This document shows positions 54,267 to 64,000 of a DNA stretch of 64,000 bases, in pieces (within the stretch, counting starts at the first letter, position 1; each line of letters starts with the position of its first letter). The stretch spans positions 992,001 to 1,056,000 of the forward strand of contig CP145413.1 in the NCBI GenBank assembly GCA_036867785.1. Direction: 5' to 3'. A program made the position numbers and the translations under genes. Under the pieces are notes generated by a model. It was not told the DNA's origin. It did no database searches and saw only the letters and a program-made list of their open reading frames with translations. This stretch comes from Plasmodiophora brassicae. Taxonomy: Eukaryota; Endomyxa: Phytomyxea; Phytomyxea; Plasmodiophorida.

Positions 54267-55864
54267 ATGGCTGGCCCAGGGCAGGGCAGGACGATCCGCC
54301 TGATCAACGTGCGCATCGTCCGTCATGGGCGGATCGTGGAGGGTCCGGGGACAGAGCTCTGGGTCCAGAACGGGAAGGTCTCCCCGCCTTCGACGTGGAT
54401 GCGTTCCTCGCTGAGTATACGACCTGCAGATCATTGACCATTACAAGCGATGGTGGTCCAGCAAGGACAACAGCGAGTATGCCGCCGACATCGTCATCGA
54501 TGGCCAGAACGCAATAGTTGCACCAGGCTTCATCGATGTACAGATCAATGGCGCTTATGGTATTCGTCGATGTTCACCTGCAATCTCACCTGAGTGTCCA
54601 ACTTCGTTCTCTAGGCGTCAGCTTCAGTGAGCCCAGTGTTTCAGCGGACGACGTCCATCATGTCGGCCGCTGTCTTCTTCGTCACGGCGTAACGAGTTTC
54701 GTGCCAACTGTCGTGTCCAGCATACCCGATGTCTATGCTGCCGTGCTGCCCAAACTTCGGCCATACTCTGGGTCGCCATCGGCAGGTGCCACTCTTCTCG
54801 GTGTACATCTCGAAGGTTCTTCGCCGTTCAGCGCAATGCTCCATCCGCCTAATTGTTTTCATCAGGGCCGTTCATTAACACGGCTCAGCATGGAGCACAT
54901 GATCCGGCTATCCTGCGTAATCCAACAAATGGAATGGCGAGGTATACTTGGCGTTGTCGGCAATGAAACGTCGTCGTATCCTCAATGTGGGGTTTTCAGT
55001 TTGATGGAAGTCTACGGTCGCGATCTTAGCGACATCGCGATTATGACGATGGCCATCGAGCTGCCTGGTGCAATCGAGGCCATGGCGGAGACGCGAAAGG
55101 CGTTCCCTAATATTGCGTTCTCTATCGGCCATAGTGTGGCGACCATCGAGGACTGTCGGTTGGCCATCGAGGCTGGCGCTGTACGCGCATTGGCTTGAAG
55201 TTTACATGGATGATTTGTTGAATCGTGTTTCTGCAGACTTGTGTGACTCACCTGTTTAACGCCATGCAAAACTTTCATCATCGCAACCCGTGCATCATTG
55301 GAACGCTGGCACCGGGAGAGCATCGCATCCCGTTCTACGGTAGACCGGGCGGTTCGTGTTATCGACGATTTCCGGACTAATCGCTCGCTAGGTCTGATAT
55401 GTGATGGTGTGCATACGCATGCGTCTGCAGTAGCGATGGCGTACAAGACCCACCCGACAGGGGCGATCCTCGTGACAGATGCGATATCGGCAATGGGGAT
55501 GGCAGCGAGCACGGCGTCCTCACCTACCAGGCTGGGAACCAAGCCCTTGGAAGTTTCGACGTCGCAAGTGGTGATCGCTGGCACCAATTGCCTGGCTGGT
55601 TCCGTTGGGACGTTCGACGGCGGCCTTCGGCGCTTCAAGAAGTACACCGCTTGCACCACCGTGGAGGCCATCGACTGCGCCACACTTCACCCTGCACAAC
55701 TGCTCGGCATCTCGAATCGGAAAGGCGTCCTTGATGTCGGCTGCGACGCTGACTTCGTCCTGTTGGATGACGACCTGAATGTCCTGGAGACCTATATCGC
55801 CGGCGAACTGGCCTGGTCTTCAACCCAGCTCCCCGTCGTGAACGGTGTCTGCCAAAGGAAATGA
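54267..55864 (+). CDS. AMDHD2: N-acetylglucosamine-6-phosphate deacetylase
   Basis: Seven exons (54267-54377, 54430-54559, 54615-54815, 54866-54941, 55000-55180, 55237-55339, 55392-55864) sum to 1275 nt, 424 aa. Amidohydrolase signatures are in place: IVAPGFIDVQINGAYG, RHGVTSFVPTVV, GVHLEGPFIN with the metal-binding Glu, FSIGHSVA with a His ligand, VTHLFNAM with a His ligand, ICDGVHTH with the substrate His, LVTDAISAMGM with the catalytic Asp, and LHPAQLLGI, DADFVLLDDDLNVLETYI. It removes acetate from GlcNAc-6-P, feeding amino sugars back to glycolysis or UDP-GlcNAc control. The splice chain is unambiguous; in the exon 4 region only splicing recovers EGPFINTAQHGAHD. Confidence 0.94.
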
Positions 55865-56210
55865 ACCATCTGGCAACCTTGACCTTTGTGCTTCTGACTT
55901 CTCGAACGCTAGCTTGAAGAGAGAGGCTGCTCGCTACTTCGTAGCTGGTCAGGAACCGTCAATCTACATATGTCTGAACGTAGGCGAGGCGTATGCAACC
56001 CAGCCAATCGCCTCTGGGCTGGATTTCCCTTTCTAAACGGGCGTTATCAATGCCGAGATCAATGTCGGAATCGATCACTGGGGCTACCCGGCATCAGGTG
56101 GGTGTTCACGGTATCAGTGTAATATGCTGGTGGCGGTGGTCACCAGCATGCTGGTCTTGTTATCATGTCCAGGGTCCTGCAGTCGGGCCACCCGCGGGCG
56201 GCCTGCTTTG
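55865..56210. other. Intergenic, no gene seen
   Basis: About 350 bp holding the 3' end of the deacetylase gene and the leader of the following small gene. No repeat seen. Confidence 0.35.
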
Positions 56211-56459
56211 ATGCGGGGCGCGTCGATTTCGGTACAGGGCGACAACACTTCGACCTGGATCTCGTCAGCGTGCGTCGGCGTCATCGTCGCCTGCACCGCT
56301 CTCTATACCGCTGTTGCCATCTGGAACAGCAGCCAGCTGTCCCGCGGCGTCCCTCTACGATTGTCCTTGCACGACGGTTTCGAATCCGAGACCATCGTCA
56401 CGTTCGGCGCCAACGCCACCACGCGGGTCATGCAGCCACCGGATGAAGATGTGCGATAG
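56211..56459 (+). CDS. Small single-TM protein
   Basis: An 82-aa frame starting MRGASISVQGDN with one TM segment (ISSACVGVIVACTALYTAVA), followed by a polar C-terminus (LHDGFESETIVTFGANATTR). The frame is open further upstream to an ATG at 56124 (MLVAVVTSMLVLL), which would add a second hydrophobic stretch. No family recognised; a mitochondrial or ER small membrane subunit is possible. Confidence 0.4.
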   Translation: MRGASISVQGDNTSTWISSACVGVIVACTALYTAVAIWNSSQLSRGVPLRLSLHDGFESETIVTFGANATTRVMQPPDEDVR

Positions 56460-56630
56460 CAGATGAGCGCGACAACATTGCACCAACTTAATATAAGTAT
56501 ACTGTACACAATATTCTGCCTGCGTCCGTGAGAAACATGTGTAGGTAGAAGAGGGCAGCGTTAGTGGACCGTTTTGGGGGGTTTGCTCATGAAGCAAGCC
56601 CTTCGTCGATGCCATTTTGATTTGTGCGTC

Positions 56631-56885
56631 ATGGGCATGACGTCGCGTACAGCGTGGCCGCGTGTCTTGGGTGGGTGGGCCCTGGCGGCGGGCGTCGTGG
56701 CGGCTTGGTGCTGGGCGGACGGTACATTCAGGACGACCAAGGTCGAGACCATGTCGGATACGGAGATCGCCGACTGGAACGCGCGAATCAAGGCCAAATA
56801 TCCGCAGGCCAATGTCAAAGGTAGTACTGCTGCGCCCGTACCATTCATTACACTTCAGCGTTGTCTGAACCTGCTTACTATGTAG
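56631..56885 (+). CDS. Small single-TM protein
   Basis: An 84-aa frame starting MGMTSRTAWPRVLGGWALAA with a TM segment (VLGGWALAAGVVAAWCWA), then a hydrophilic part (TMSDTEIADWNARIKAKYPQ). The basic N-terminus and single TM resemble small mitochondrial inner-membrane proteins. Met 56589 in the same frame would lengthen the N-terminus by 14 residues. The last 20 codons may belong to an intron, because a GT donor follows NVK at about 56820. Confidence 0.4.
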   Translation: MGMTSRTAWPRVLGGWALAAGVVAAWCWADGTFRTTKVETMSDTEIADWNARIKAKYPQANVKGSTAAPVPFITLQRCLNLLTM

Positions 56886-56991
56886 TGCAATAAAGTATAT
56901 CGAAATGCATTAACAAGTCTGGGTCATAGAAGTCAACCCAGGACAGGGTCCCCAAGCTGTTTACTGAACGGGCACGGATGCAAAGATTCCG

Positions 56992-57900
56992 CTACATCAA
57001 GTATGCACTCTCGTGAAGCACGCCGATGAATTTCAATGTTCGGTACGCCTCGTTGAAGTCCATACCATATCCGACGACGAACTCATCCGGGCATTCCCAT
57101 CCGACGTAGTCAATCGGCACATGGGTCTTGCGTTTCACCTAACATGGACGTGTCAGGCATCACCAATGTAGTCGCAAAGGAGACTCGGCCTTAACCGTTT
57201 TGTCAAGAAGGCAGGCGATCTTGATGGACTTCGCGCCACAGTCGGAGAGGTGTGATCTGACCCATTGCAAGGTCGTTCCCGTGTCGATAAGGTCCTCCAG
57301 CAACAGGACGTGACGGTCGCGAAGCGTGACCTCGGCAGCTTTCACAAGTCTCACCTAGCGTACAGTCAGGACACGATTCCATTTCTACGTTGTCGCAACG
57401 TACATTTCCAGTACTATTTGTGCCATGATACGAGGAAACACGAATGAAGTCAATCTCGTTCGCAACCGTTAGCGAACGCGCCAGATCGGCCGTGAACATA
57501 ACTGCACCATTCATCAAACCGATCACGACGATCCGTTCGTCGCCTTCAAGAACACGCCCATAATCTACAGAGACATACCACTTATCAGCCTCTAGAAGTC
57601 GGAACGATTCCATGATAAAGTGTCGATAATCGACCTTCGCTGATCTCATGTGCCATTTCTGCGATGCGGTTCTTAATGACATCGTCCGTCCACAGCACCT
57701 TTTTGATATTCCGCCCCCATTGCTGTGGGCATTGATTGACCCTGCCGGACGGTCATAAAGCTGGCTGTATTCCCGAAAAACAAATCCACATACAATGCCG
57801 GGCGCGATTCCTCGGTGGATCCGTCACGATCAGCAGAACGGCTGACCATCGCCAGCACTGCTGTAATAACAAACGCAGCCGTCCACAGGCGGGTGATCAT
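56992..57900 (-). CDS. HPRT1: Hypoxanthine-guanine phosphoribosyltransferase with N-terminal membrane anchor
   Basis: Exons 57900-57751, 57698-57635, 57564-57404, 57354-57196 and 57138-56992 give 226 aa. The PRTase core has [15 protein letters not shown], the flexible-loop [10 protein letters not shown], the PRPP motif [45 protein letters not shown] with the purine-binding residues, and DFNEAYR. It salvages hypoxanthine and guanine. Exon 1 encodes 50 residues beginning [19 protein letters not shown], a basic-hydrophobic signal anchor that soluble HPRTs lack. The join to [12 protein letters not shown] is in frame through a 52-bp intron, but the exon 1 assignment is less certain than the core. 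Confidence 0.9.
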
Positions 57901-59135
57901 CCGTTGCGACGAGGAGTCGACGAAGGGGCCCTGTCCAACAAGTGCGGAACTGCGCAAGGTCGCCAAAGGTCAATGGGGGCCCTGTATGCGGCTCTAACTC
58001 TGGTGCCAGAGCCCAGATGTGCAGAACCGCCGTACAACAAGCGCCCGCGGCCCGCGCGCGATTAAAGGAAACATGACAGCCGCGCCTGAATTTTAGGCGT
58101 AGCGCGGCGGAAAGCATACGAGTTCCGCAACGAGCTTTGTACCAGCATTTTTTCTTCTGCCTGACGCGTCGAGGCTTTCGTACATGAACACGTTTTGGTC
58201 CACGGCGAGGTTTAGTACTCGTCCAGTAGCCATGATATATAGCCGGCCCATTTCACAGCTACACGAAACAAAACGTCATGTCTTGTGGCGCGCGCGTGCA
58301 CAGTGGACGGATGCACGGTTACCATTCGTTTCCATGACTTGTTGACTCGTTCAGAAGAGGTACTAAACCGCGACGAGGAATTTTTGGTTGTGGCATATTA
58401 GGGCACATGCCGTAGAGCAAGGCTGGCTCGCAGGCTCGGACTTCAGGACGCCGTGAGCTGTGGTCGAGGGTGCCGTAATTTCCGCCCTAACGTTACGGCG
58501 GAGTCCCCATACAACTGCGTGGCAAAATCAGTGACGCAGTTTGGCTCACGATCACAGCGACAGCAGCGTCCCGATGTGTCCGCGTGGAACTGAAAGGCAC
58601 GCGGGTAGGAGCGATCCGCAGCTCAGCCCGCAGGCGCGGTAGGCGATCTTGCGGCAGCGGCACCACTCTGCAGAGCTGCACTGCCCCCAACGGGGTCCGC
58701 CACGGGGTCCATACTGAGGGCAACATGTAGCTGGCCGTGGCACACTCGTTAGCAGCCCGTTTTAAATGAAAGTTTCATTGTTGAATCGCCCGTCGTGCAC
58801 TCCAATGCACTGTCCGACTCCCACCGTACGGAATCGTTCAACGATTACCATCTGCTGGGCTCGAATCCGCACGACAACGGCAGAAGTCGTGCGTAAATCC
58901 TGTGATCATCCTCATATGCAGAGCATTCGCGCATCACTGGTCAAGGCAGCCAACCTCATCGCTTTGATCCGTGAATACAATACTCGCCCCGATAAGATCC
59001 GGTTCTCTCGAGCCATTCACCGACGTACTGTGGGGCACAACCAGCAAGCGCTTGTCGTCTGTTCGTGGGACGTCGGTGAATGGCGCGAGCCCTGACAACA
59101 ACGGGTTTTATAAGGACGCGTACTGTATTGACTGC
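57901..59135. other. Longest gene-poor stretch; one doubtful ORF
   Basis: 1.2 kb without a convincing gene. A plus-strand frame at 58766-59095 (109 codons; a plausible block is SIRASLVKAANLIALIREYN) is the best candidate but has no family likeness. The HPRT promoter lies at the left end. No tRNA or repeat was recognised. Confidence 0.35.
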
Positions 59136-60424
59136 TCAAGCGATGCGGTTAGCGCCCTTTTCAAGCCATCCGGCTATCGAACATGCGGTCGTCAATCGTG
59201 TCCCGGCTTGGGACGACGCCCAGTCGATGAGCCCCGTTTCCGCGGCCACCGACATCCTCTGGACTGTCTCCAGCCATGCGAGAATGTCTTCGGTGCCGCG
59301 GTTCGGGCGCGGCGGTACTGGTTCCCCGATGACCTCACGCATCAGGTCGAACAGGCGACAAGCCCGTGCCCTGTTGCGGCTTGCACGCTTGCGTAGCTGC
59401 TGCGGGACAGAGTCTCGCAGCTTCCCATGGAGTAGCCCCGTTGTGCAGCACGCGACAAACAGGTTTCGCAACGAAACGTTGGCGAACGTTTCTGCGTATT
59501 CCATTGGAAACACGTTCGTCCACGGCTGCAGGACGTGCGCGGTCGTTGTGGTTGGCCGAATCGTGGTGGTAAGATACCCCGTTGTCGGCTGCCCGGCATC
59601 TGCTAGCTGACGATTGCCGTTGAGGCCCTCGGCAATCAGAGCTCCCAACCGTTGCTCCATCCCGGCCAGATGTCGACACCGAACATCAATGGCATCCAGT
59701 CTGGCCAGGATGGACTGGGCCGACGTGGACAGGGTGTCGACGTCATTGACGGAAGTGCCAGCTGACGACTGCAGCGTTGGCGGCGGTGCGCTTGTTAGCA
59801 GACTTGCGTCCACTGATTCGACCTGAACACTGGTTGAGCGTACTCGTTCAAAGATAACCGCGGGCTGGTGAATACCTGTGAAGCGACCCACATCGCGCGC
59901 AAGTAGTCGCTGATTCCCCCGATCACTTGACCCGACTGGACACGCGCCTTCGTCACGTCGCTGACCAGCCGGCTGGCGTTACGCGACCACTCGTGCGGCG
60001 ACAACCAGCCGCAGTCCGCCATGATGTCCCGGCAGCGGTAGACCATGTCCACGTGAATCTGGGACAGGTACTGGGTGAGTGTTCCGGGCCGGACGGGAAT
60101 GCCGGTCCGGCACCACGCCAGGAATCGCTCGAACAGATAGCGACCGCGTTGGCCTTTAACGTCCGCGTCGCACATCGACACGTACGTTTCTGGCGCCTCC
60201 CGTCCTGCTCCGCTTTGATTATTGCATGCGCTGGGACACCGGCACATAATAGGTCCCGTACCTTCTGTGCGCTCTCGCACCAGGAAGCGATCGAAATGGT
60301 TCCTGGCCGTCTCGAACGTGTCCTGGCCGTCGGGGCGCGATGGCCAGAGTTGGCCAGGCGCAGGGGGTGCTTGTGGTTGCCAGGAAGCCTCGGCGTCAGA
60401 TGTGGCCTTGCGTTTCCGCGACAT
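59136..60424 (-). CDS. Unknown protein with a recombinase-like helical N-terminal half
   Basis: Exons 60424-59876 and 59822-59136 give 411 aa. The N-terminus MSRKRKATSDAEA is a nuclear-localisation-like basic stretch. Residues of about 45-180 (HFDRFLVRERTEGTG, RYLFERFLAWCRTGIPVRPG, TLTQYLSQIHVDMVYRCRDI) resemble the helical core-binding part of tyrosine recombinases: an alpha-helical bundle with a T-L-T-x-Y-L segment. The C-terminal half has Ser/Thr-rich linkers and helices (ILAWLETVQRMSVAAETGL). No catalytic R-H-R-Y set is present, so it is not an active recombinase. A domesticated or element-derived DNA-binding protein is possible. Confidence 0.5.
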
Positions 60425-60919
60425 CTCTTTTCCGTATGGAAGCCGGAGTTGCTCCTCTGTGACTTCGAGCGTGGTGGTGGTGGTGCCCGCGTGCGTGAAC
60501 GGCTTGCTGCAGTGCTCGGTCCCGGTGTGACGGGCAAGGAAGGAGCCGCCGCACGAAGAAGAAAGTAGCCTTGCCTGCAGGAAGACCGCCGCAACCAAGA
60601 GTGACGTGCAGCAAGAAGCCCCACCAGAAGCCCCACCGGAAGCCCCACCGGAAGCCCCACCGAGCGCCCTTTTCCTGATAAAACCGGTACCGAGGGGTTT
60701 AGCGCGTGTTCGTGGGAGTTGATGGAAGTTCGTACCTAGAGAAATTTATGCCGAAGTTCGTAAGCTCGGGCGAACGTTTTTCTTTTCGTGTGTACTTACC
60801 GGCGGGTCGTCAGTCGTGGTCAACTCTGTAGGTGATCATTGGAAAATTGCCGTGCCGAACCCCGTCACAGGTGGGCGGTAAGGCGACACGAGGCCCACTG
60901 CGCGATCGGGCGTGGCGTC
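60425..60919. other. Divergent intergenic region upstream of the desaturase gene
   Basis: About 495 bp holding the tandem repeat and both promoters. A short AT-rich segment near 60765-60785 (ACGTTTTTCTTTTCG) is present. No gene recognised. Confidence 0.35.
60615..60662 (+). repeat. 12-bp tandem repeat, four units (GAAGCCCCACCG)
   Basis: Four head-to-tail units at 60615-60626, 60627-60638, 60639-60650 and 60651-60662; the first differs by one base (A for G at its end). It lies upstream of the minus-strand gene ending at 59136. In frame it would encode EAPP repeats, but no gene uses it. Confidence 0.85.
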
Positions 60920-62189
60920 ATGGGTCAGGTCGTGTCGACGCAGGAATTCCGGTGTGTGTGCATGCGCGTTTGGGGCAATCTGGGATACGCTGATGGTGTT
61001 GCCGGTACAGGCGTGTTGGAGAAGATGAACCGCATCGCTCACGTTCGTCACAGGTTTGGGCTCGTTGAATTCGCGCTTGCTGATCTCGTTCAACAGGTCG
61101 TCGTGAAATCCTCAAGAAATATCCAGAGATCAGGAATTTATTTGGACCTGACATTCGTGTTTTCTATGCCGTTCTCGTTCTGGTCGTTATGCAGATCGCG
61201 ATTGCAACGCAAGCGGCCAACATGCCGACCTGGGCATTCCTTCTTCTAGCGTACGTCGTCGGGGGCACCGTCAATCATTCGTTAAGCCTGGCAAACCATG
61301 AACTCTCCCACAACCTGGCGTTCCATACGCCCATCTTCAATGAGCTCCTATCGATTGTCAGGTACGTTTGGTTTTGTGACCCGCTCCCTGTAGTATCTCA
61401 TGGATTCGCGTTTGTAGCAATCTCGCTCATGGGCTACCATCTGGGATCACGTTCAAACGATACCATCTGGAGCACCATTATTATCAGGGCACCGATGGTG
61501 TCGACACTGACATCCCGTCCGAGCTGGAAGGGCGCATCTTCAACACGACCTTCCGCAAGCTGATCTGGGTGCTTCTCCAGCCCCTCTTCTATGCATTACG
61601 TCCGGTGTTCACGAAACCGTTGACGCCGATCGCACTCGAGGTCGTCAATTTCGCAGTCGTCCTGCTGTTTGATTACGCCATGTGGGTGAACTTCACGGGC
61701 TGGTCAGTTGCCTACCTGGTCGTATCCACACTCCTCGGTATGGGCGTGCACCCGGTTGCAGGGCACTTCATCGCCGAGCACTATCAGTTTATCCAGGGGC
61801 AGGAGGTCTGGTCCCCGATGTTCGTTTGTTCGGTCTTCGTTTCTGATTCGTATTGCAGACGTACTCTTATTACGGTCCACTGAACTATCTGGTCCGTTCA
61901 TCACCGCTGCCGTCCGTCTGGCTAACCTCTGAGTCTGTCGGTTTGTCAGTGCTTCAATGTTGGGTACCACAACGAGCATCACGATTTCCCGAAGATCTCG
62001 GGGTTCCGTCTGCCGTTGGTGAGTAAGATCGCCCCAGAGTTCTACGACTCGCGCTGGAAGAACTGGGACGGCGAGGGTCTCGTCATTCACGATTCCTGGA
62101 CCCGCGTGATCTACGACTACATCACTATGCCGAACATGGGCCCGTTCTCCCGCATCAAACGCACCTGCGAAACCAAGAAGGCCGCCTGA
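60920..62189 (+). CDS. DEGS1: Sphingolipid delta-4 desaturase (DES1/DEGS type)
   Basis: Six exons (60920-60951, 61011-61042, 61097-61361, 61418-61805, 61859-61891, 61950-62189) sum to 990 nt, 329 aa. The family N-terminus MGQVVSTQEF and EPHRSRRREILKKYPEI lead to TM segments. All three histidine boxes are present: NHELSH, RYHLEHH and YHNEHH, binding the di-iron centre. The GHFIAEHYQFIQGQET and YSYYGPLNYL blocks are also diagnostic. It introduces the 4,5-trans double bond of sphingosine into dihydroceramide in the ER. Exon 2 is only 32 nt and exon 5 only 33 nt. Downstream it faces the SAP gene with 91 bp between stops. Confidence 0.94.
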
Positions 62190-62280
62190 TATCCAATGCA
62201 CACATTGTGCCGTACTAGTCCCACTCGCTGGTACTTCGATCTAATAACGGCAATAGGGTGTGCATCATGATCAGGATTCG

Positions 62281-63038
62281 TTAGTCGTCTGCCGAGAATG
62301 ATGCTGGGGCCACTTTGGATACCTTCTTCTTCAGCTCGCTGTGCAGATCGGCTAGTTCCTTGCTAGGGCGTTTCGGCATGACGACTGCCAGTGTGTGCTC
62401 CTGGCCTCGGCTCTCCACAGTCTTCTTCAGCTCATCGAGGAGTTTCTTCGGTGGCGTTGGGTGGTCGGGTTCCAGGCGCGCCACTTTCGCCGGTGACCCG
62501 TGCGACTGATCGTCCGCCTTGCGTTTGTTCTGCTTGAGCTCCAGGTGGATCTGCTTCATCTGTGGCGTCGGCTTGTGCAGCTGCGGGGGCGGTGACCTGC
62601 TCGCCACTGCCTGTTTCAGCTCAACAGCGATCGGTGCCGGCAGCGTATGACGCTGTGGACTCCCTGCCGCTCCCGCGTTCTTCTGTGGAGTGCCTGGCGA
62701 AGCGGCCGCCTTCTTCGGGCTGGCGGCAGGCTTCTTCGAGGGGCTTCTGGGCGGGTTCGCTGGAGCCGCCTTCTTCGGGCTGGCGGCATGTTTCTTCGCG
62801 GGGCTTCTGGGTGGGCTCATTGCCGCCTTCTTCGGGCTCGAGCTGGTCGCCGCGTCACCGACCTTCAGCAGCTCTTTGACGATGTCGGCCGTCTGCAGAT
62901 ACAGGTCTCGGTTAGGGCAGGGAGTGACAGGCCGGCACCATCGCGTACCTTTTGGTTCGCTTTGATATCGTGCTTCTTGGCGAGATCCTGCAGATCCCGT
63001 CGCGCCATACCCTCCAGGGCTTCTTTCGTGTACCCCAT
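62281..63038 (-). CDS. SAP-domain protein with SPKK repeats and ELK-type repeats
   Basis: Exons 63038-62949 and 62892-62281 give 233 aa. A SAP domain fills residues 1-40 (MGYTKEALEGMARRDLQDLA then KKHDIKANQKTADIVKELL), typical of DNA/chromatin-binding proteins. Next come basic repeats SPKKAA, SPPRSPAKK and SPSKKPAASPKK, like the DNA minor-groove and CDK-target motifs of histone H1 tails. The C-terminal half contains four spaced copies of a helical motif (PIAVELKQAV, QIHLELKQNK, KLLDELKKTV, DLHSELKKKV). The build recalls animal NUSAP1 but is much shorter. A mitotic or chromatin role is an inference. Confidence 0.75.
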
Positions 63039-63253
63039 CGAGCGCTTGACAAGTGTTTGGCCGGCCAGCCCGCGTGTTCGTAGTCCAGCAGGCAGGCAGA
63101 CAGTCGTTTCGCACTGGCACTGTCGCAAGGCGCAGCCCACGCTGCCAGTGACAGGAGGCTCGGCTAGCCGAGCAACGTTACGATGCGTCGAAGCGGCGGT
63201 TACTTGCACAGAAAGCCAACGGTGATCCCCATGTATTGATGAACAAGTCAAAT

Positions 63254-63604
63254 TCACGTTGCCGGTTGCGCGGCGACGGGTTCGTTCTTGGCCTTGGCGT
63301 GCCGGGGCGCGATGTTGTCGTTCAGGGCCGGCGCTTGCGTGCTGAGTATAAACGCGATCAGCATGCACATGATGACGACAGCGACGATAATGATGGCTAG
63401 GTAGCTCAAACTGCCGGAGCTAACGTTGGGAGTGTCAGTGCAGGCATCGTGGGAAGTCGGCGCAAGTAACGACCTCGTGAACCCCATCGTCCAGCCCTGC
63501 AGCGCTATCATCGTCGTTGAAAGCGTCTGCGTTCCAGGGATGGCCATACCGCAGACAGTGGCGATGCCACACAGAACGCTGTCGATCAGCGCCAAACCCG
63601 CCAT
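63254..63604 (-). CDS. Small two-TM membrane protein
   Basis: A single exon of 116 aa with two hydrophobic segments: ALIDSVLCGIATVCGMAI near the N-terminus and SYLAIIIVAVVIMCMLIAFI near residue 75. The C-terminus is Ala/Lys-rich and disordered (PRHAKAKNEPVAAQPAT). Cys-rich around the first segment. No family recognised. The short Met-Ala-Gly start at 63604 follows an AT-rich leader. Confidence 0.5.
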   Translation of the reverse strand: MAGLALIDSVLCGIATVCGMAIPGTQTLSTTMIALQGWTMGFTRSLLAPTSHDACTDTPNVSSGSLSYLAIIIVAVVIMCMLIAFILSTQAPALNDNIAPRHAKAKNEPVAAQPAT

Positions 63605-64000
63605 CAATCAAATCGTACCAGTCGCACTGAGCTCAGGACCCGTTTCCCCTTCGATTTCCCGACCCGACCCGATCCGGCTCGGTATCCTGGAAAACCCGAT
63701 GCGCGCCGAACTCGCAATAGCGACCGGTGTCCAGATGGCCCTTGTAATATTATTATACGTCATGTTCGATAGGTGCTTGAGTGCGGGGATCATTGTGACA
63801 GGACAGGAACAGATAACGCCAGTTGTCGCTCCAGGCTTATACGCTCGTTGTTCCAGGAAGTCCATGTTTCATACAGGTCGGATGCGGAGCTCAGGCGGTC
63901 CAATCTGGATGGCATCGAATCAGGACCCGGTTCGGATGTAACTACCTAACAGCAACAGACGTTTCAGAAACGTCGCGGTTCACGACTGGCACGTCTCGCC
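63605..64000. other. Window end, no supported gene
   Basis: The last 400 bp contain open frames on both strands (for example 63608-63865 minus) but no recognisable domain. This could be the promoter of the small membrane gene or part of a gene that runs off the window. Confidence 0.3.

Noticed and set aside
60615-60662. Short tandem repeat as a CRISPR array
   Set aside because: Units are 12 bp, contiguous with no spacers, in a eukaryotic intergenic region.
44033-62189. A functional gene cluster linking ORMDL, desaturase, CCZ1, ERCC1 and others
   Set aside because: The genes belong to unrelated pathways and alternate strands; apart from the lipid pair, no common function is visible.

Overview
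This is nuclear DNA from a eukaryote, most likely a GC-rich unicellular one. Most genes are split by very short spliceosomal introns of about 50-65 bp, with extremes near 35-43 bp. These have GT...AG ends and often a CTAAC/CTGAC-like branch motif close to the 3' end. When the exons are joined, textbook eukaryotic proteins appear, including TGS1, ORMDL, ERCC1, RBM42, seipin, syntaxin-16 and a retinoblastoma-type pocket protein. Genes are packed on both strands with gaps often below 200 bp. No bacterial operons, rRNA, tRNA or CRISPR were seen. The mixture (hybrid histidine kinase, EF-hand pyrophosphatase, prolyl-tRNA synthetase with an N-terminal editing domain, RB protein, C2H2 fingers) points to a free-living or parasitic protist. 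A plasmodiophorid-like rhizarian would fit the GC content and micro-introns, but the sequence alone does not prove it.

Layout. 1-4.3 kb is a wreck of LTR-retrotransposon pieces: three copies of an LTR-like repeat, two inverted repeats of gag and zinc-knuckle sequence, and a retropepsin remnant. 4.4-16.4 kb holds a coiled-coil protein, a hybrid histidine kinase, a membrane RING-H2 protein, a CDCA7-type zinc-finger protein, the nucleolar RNA-binding protein RBM28/Nop4 and an ankyrin/F-box-like protein. 16.5-32 kb holds a UBA-like low-complexity protein, seipin, an RB pocket protein, a tandem pair of C2H2 proteins, syntaxin-16, a third C2H2 protein, a G-patch protein and two unknowns. 32-37 kb holds TGS1 and a tandem family of four-TM cysteine-rich membrane proteins, including one decayed copy. 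36.7-46.9 kb holds a beta-carbonic anhydrase, prolyl-tRNA synthetase, a possible COMM-domain protein, CCZ1, ORMDL, a fourth four-TM paralogue and a seven-TM protein. 47-58 kb holds an FHA/CHD-like chromatin protein, a double PH protein, ERCC1, RBM42, EF-hand pyrophosphatase, GlcNAc-6-P deacetylase and HPRT. 59-63.6 kb holds an unknown nuclear or mobile-type protein, a sphingolipid delta-4 desaturase, a SAP-domain protein and a small membrane protein.

Most genes are housekeeping and not functionally clustered, though ORMDL, the sphingolipid desaturase and seipin all concern ER lipid metabolism. Exon coordinates come from reading splice sites by eye. For most multi-exon genes the joined exons sum to a multiple of three and restore a conserved domain, which is the main support. 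Junctions that stay doubtful are flagged. The items most worth a second look are the FHA plus CHD6-9-type SANT/SLIDE protein that lacks a helicase, the four-TM gene family, the membrane-anchored HPRT, the EF-hand pyrophosphatase and the RB protein.
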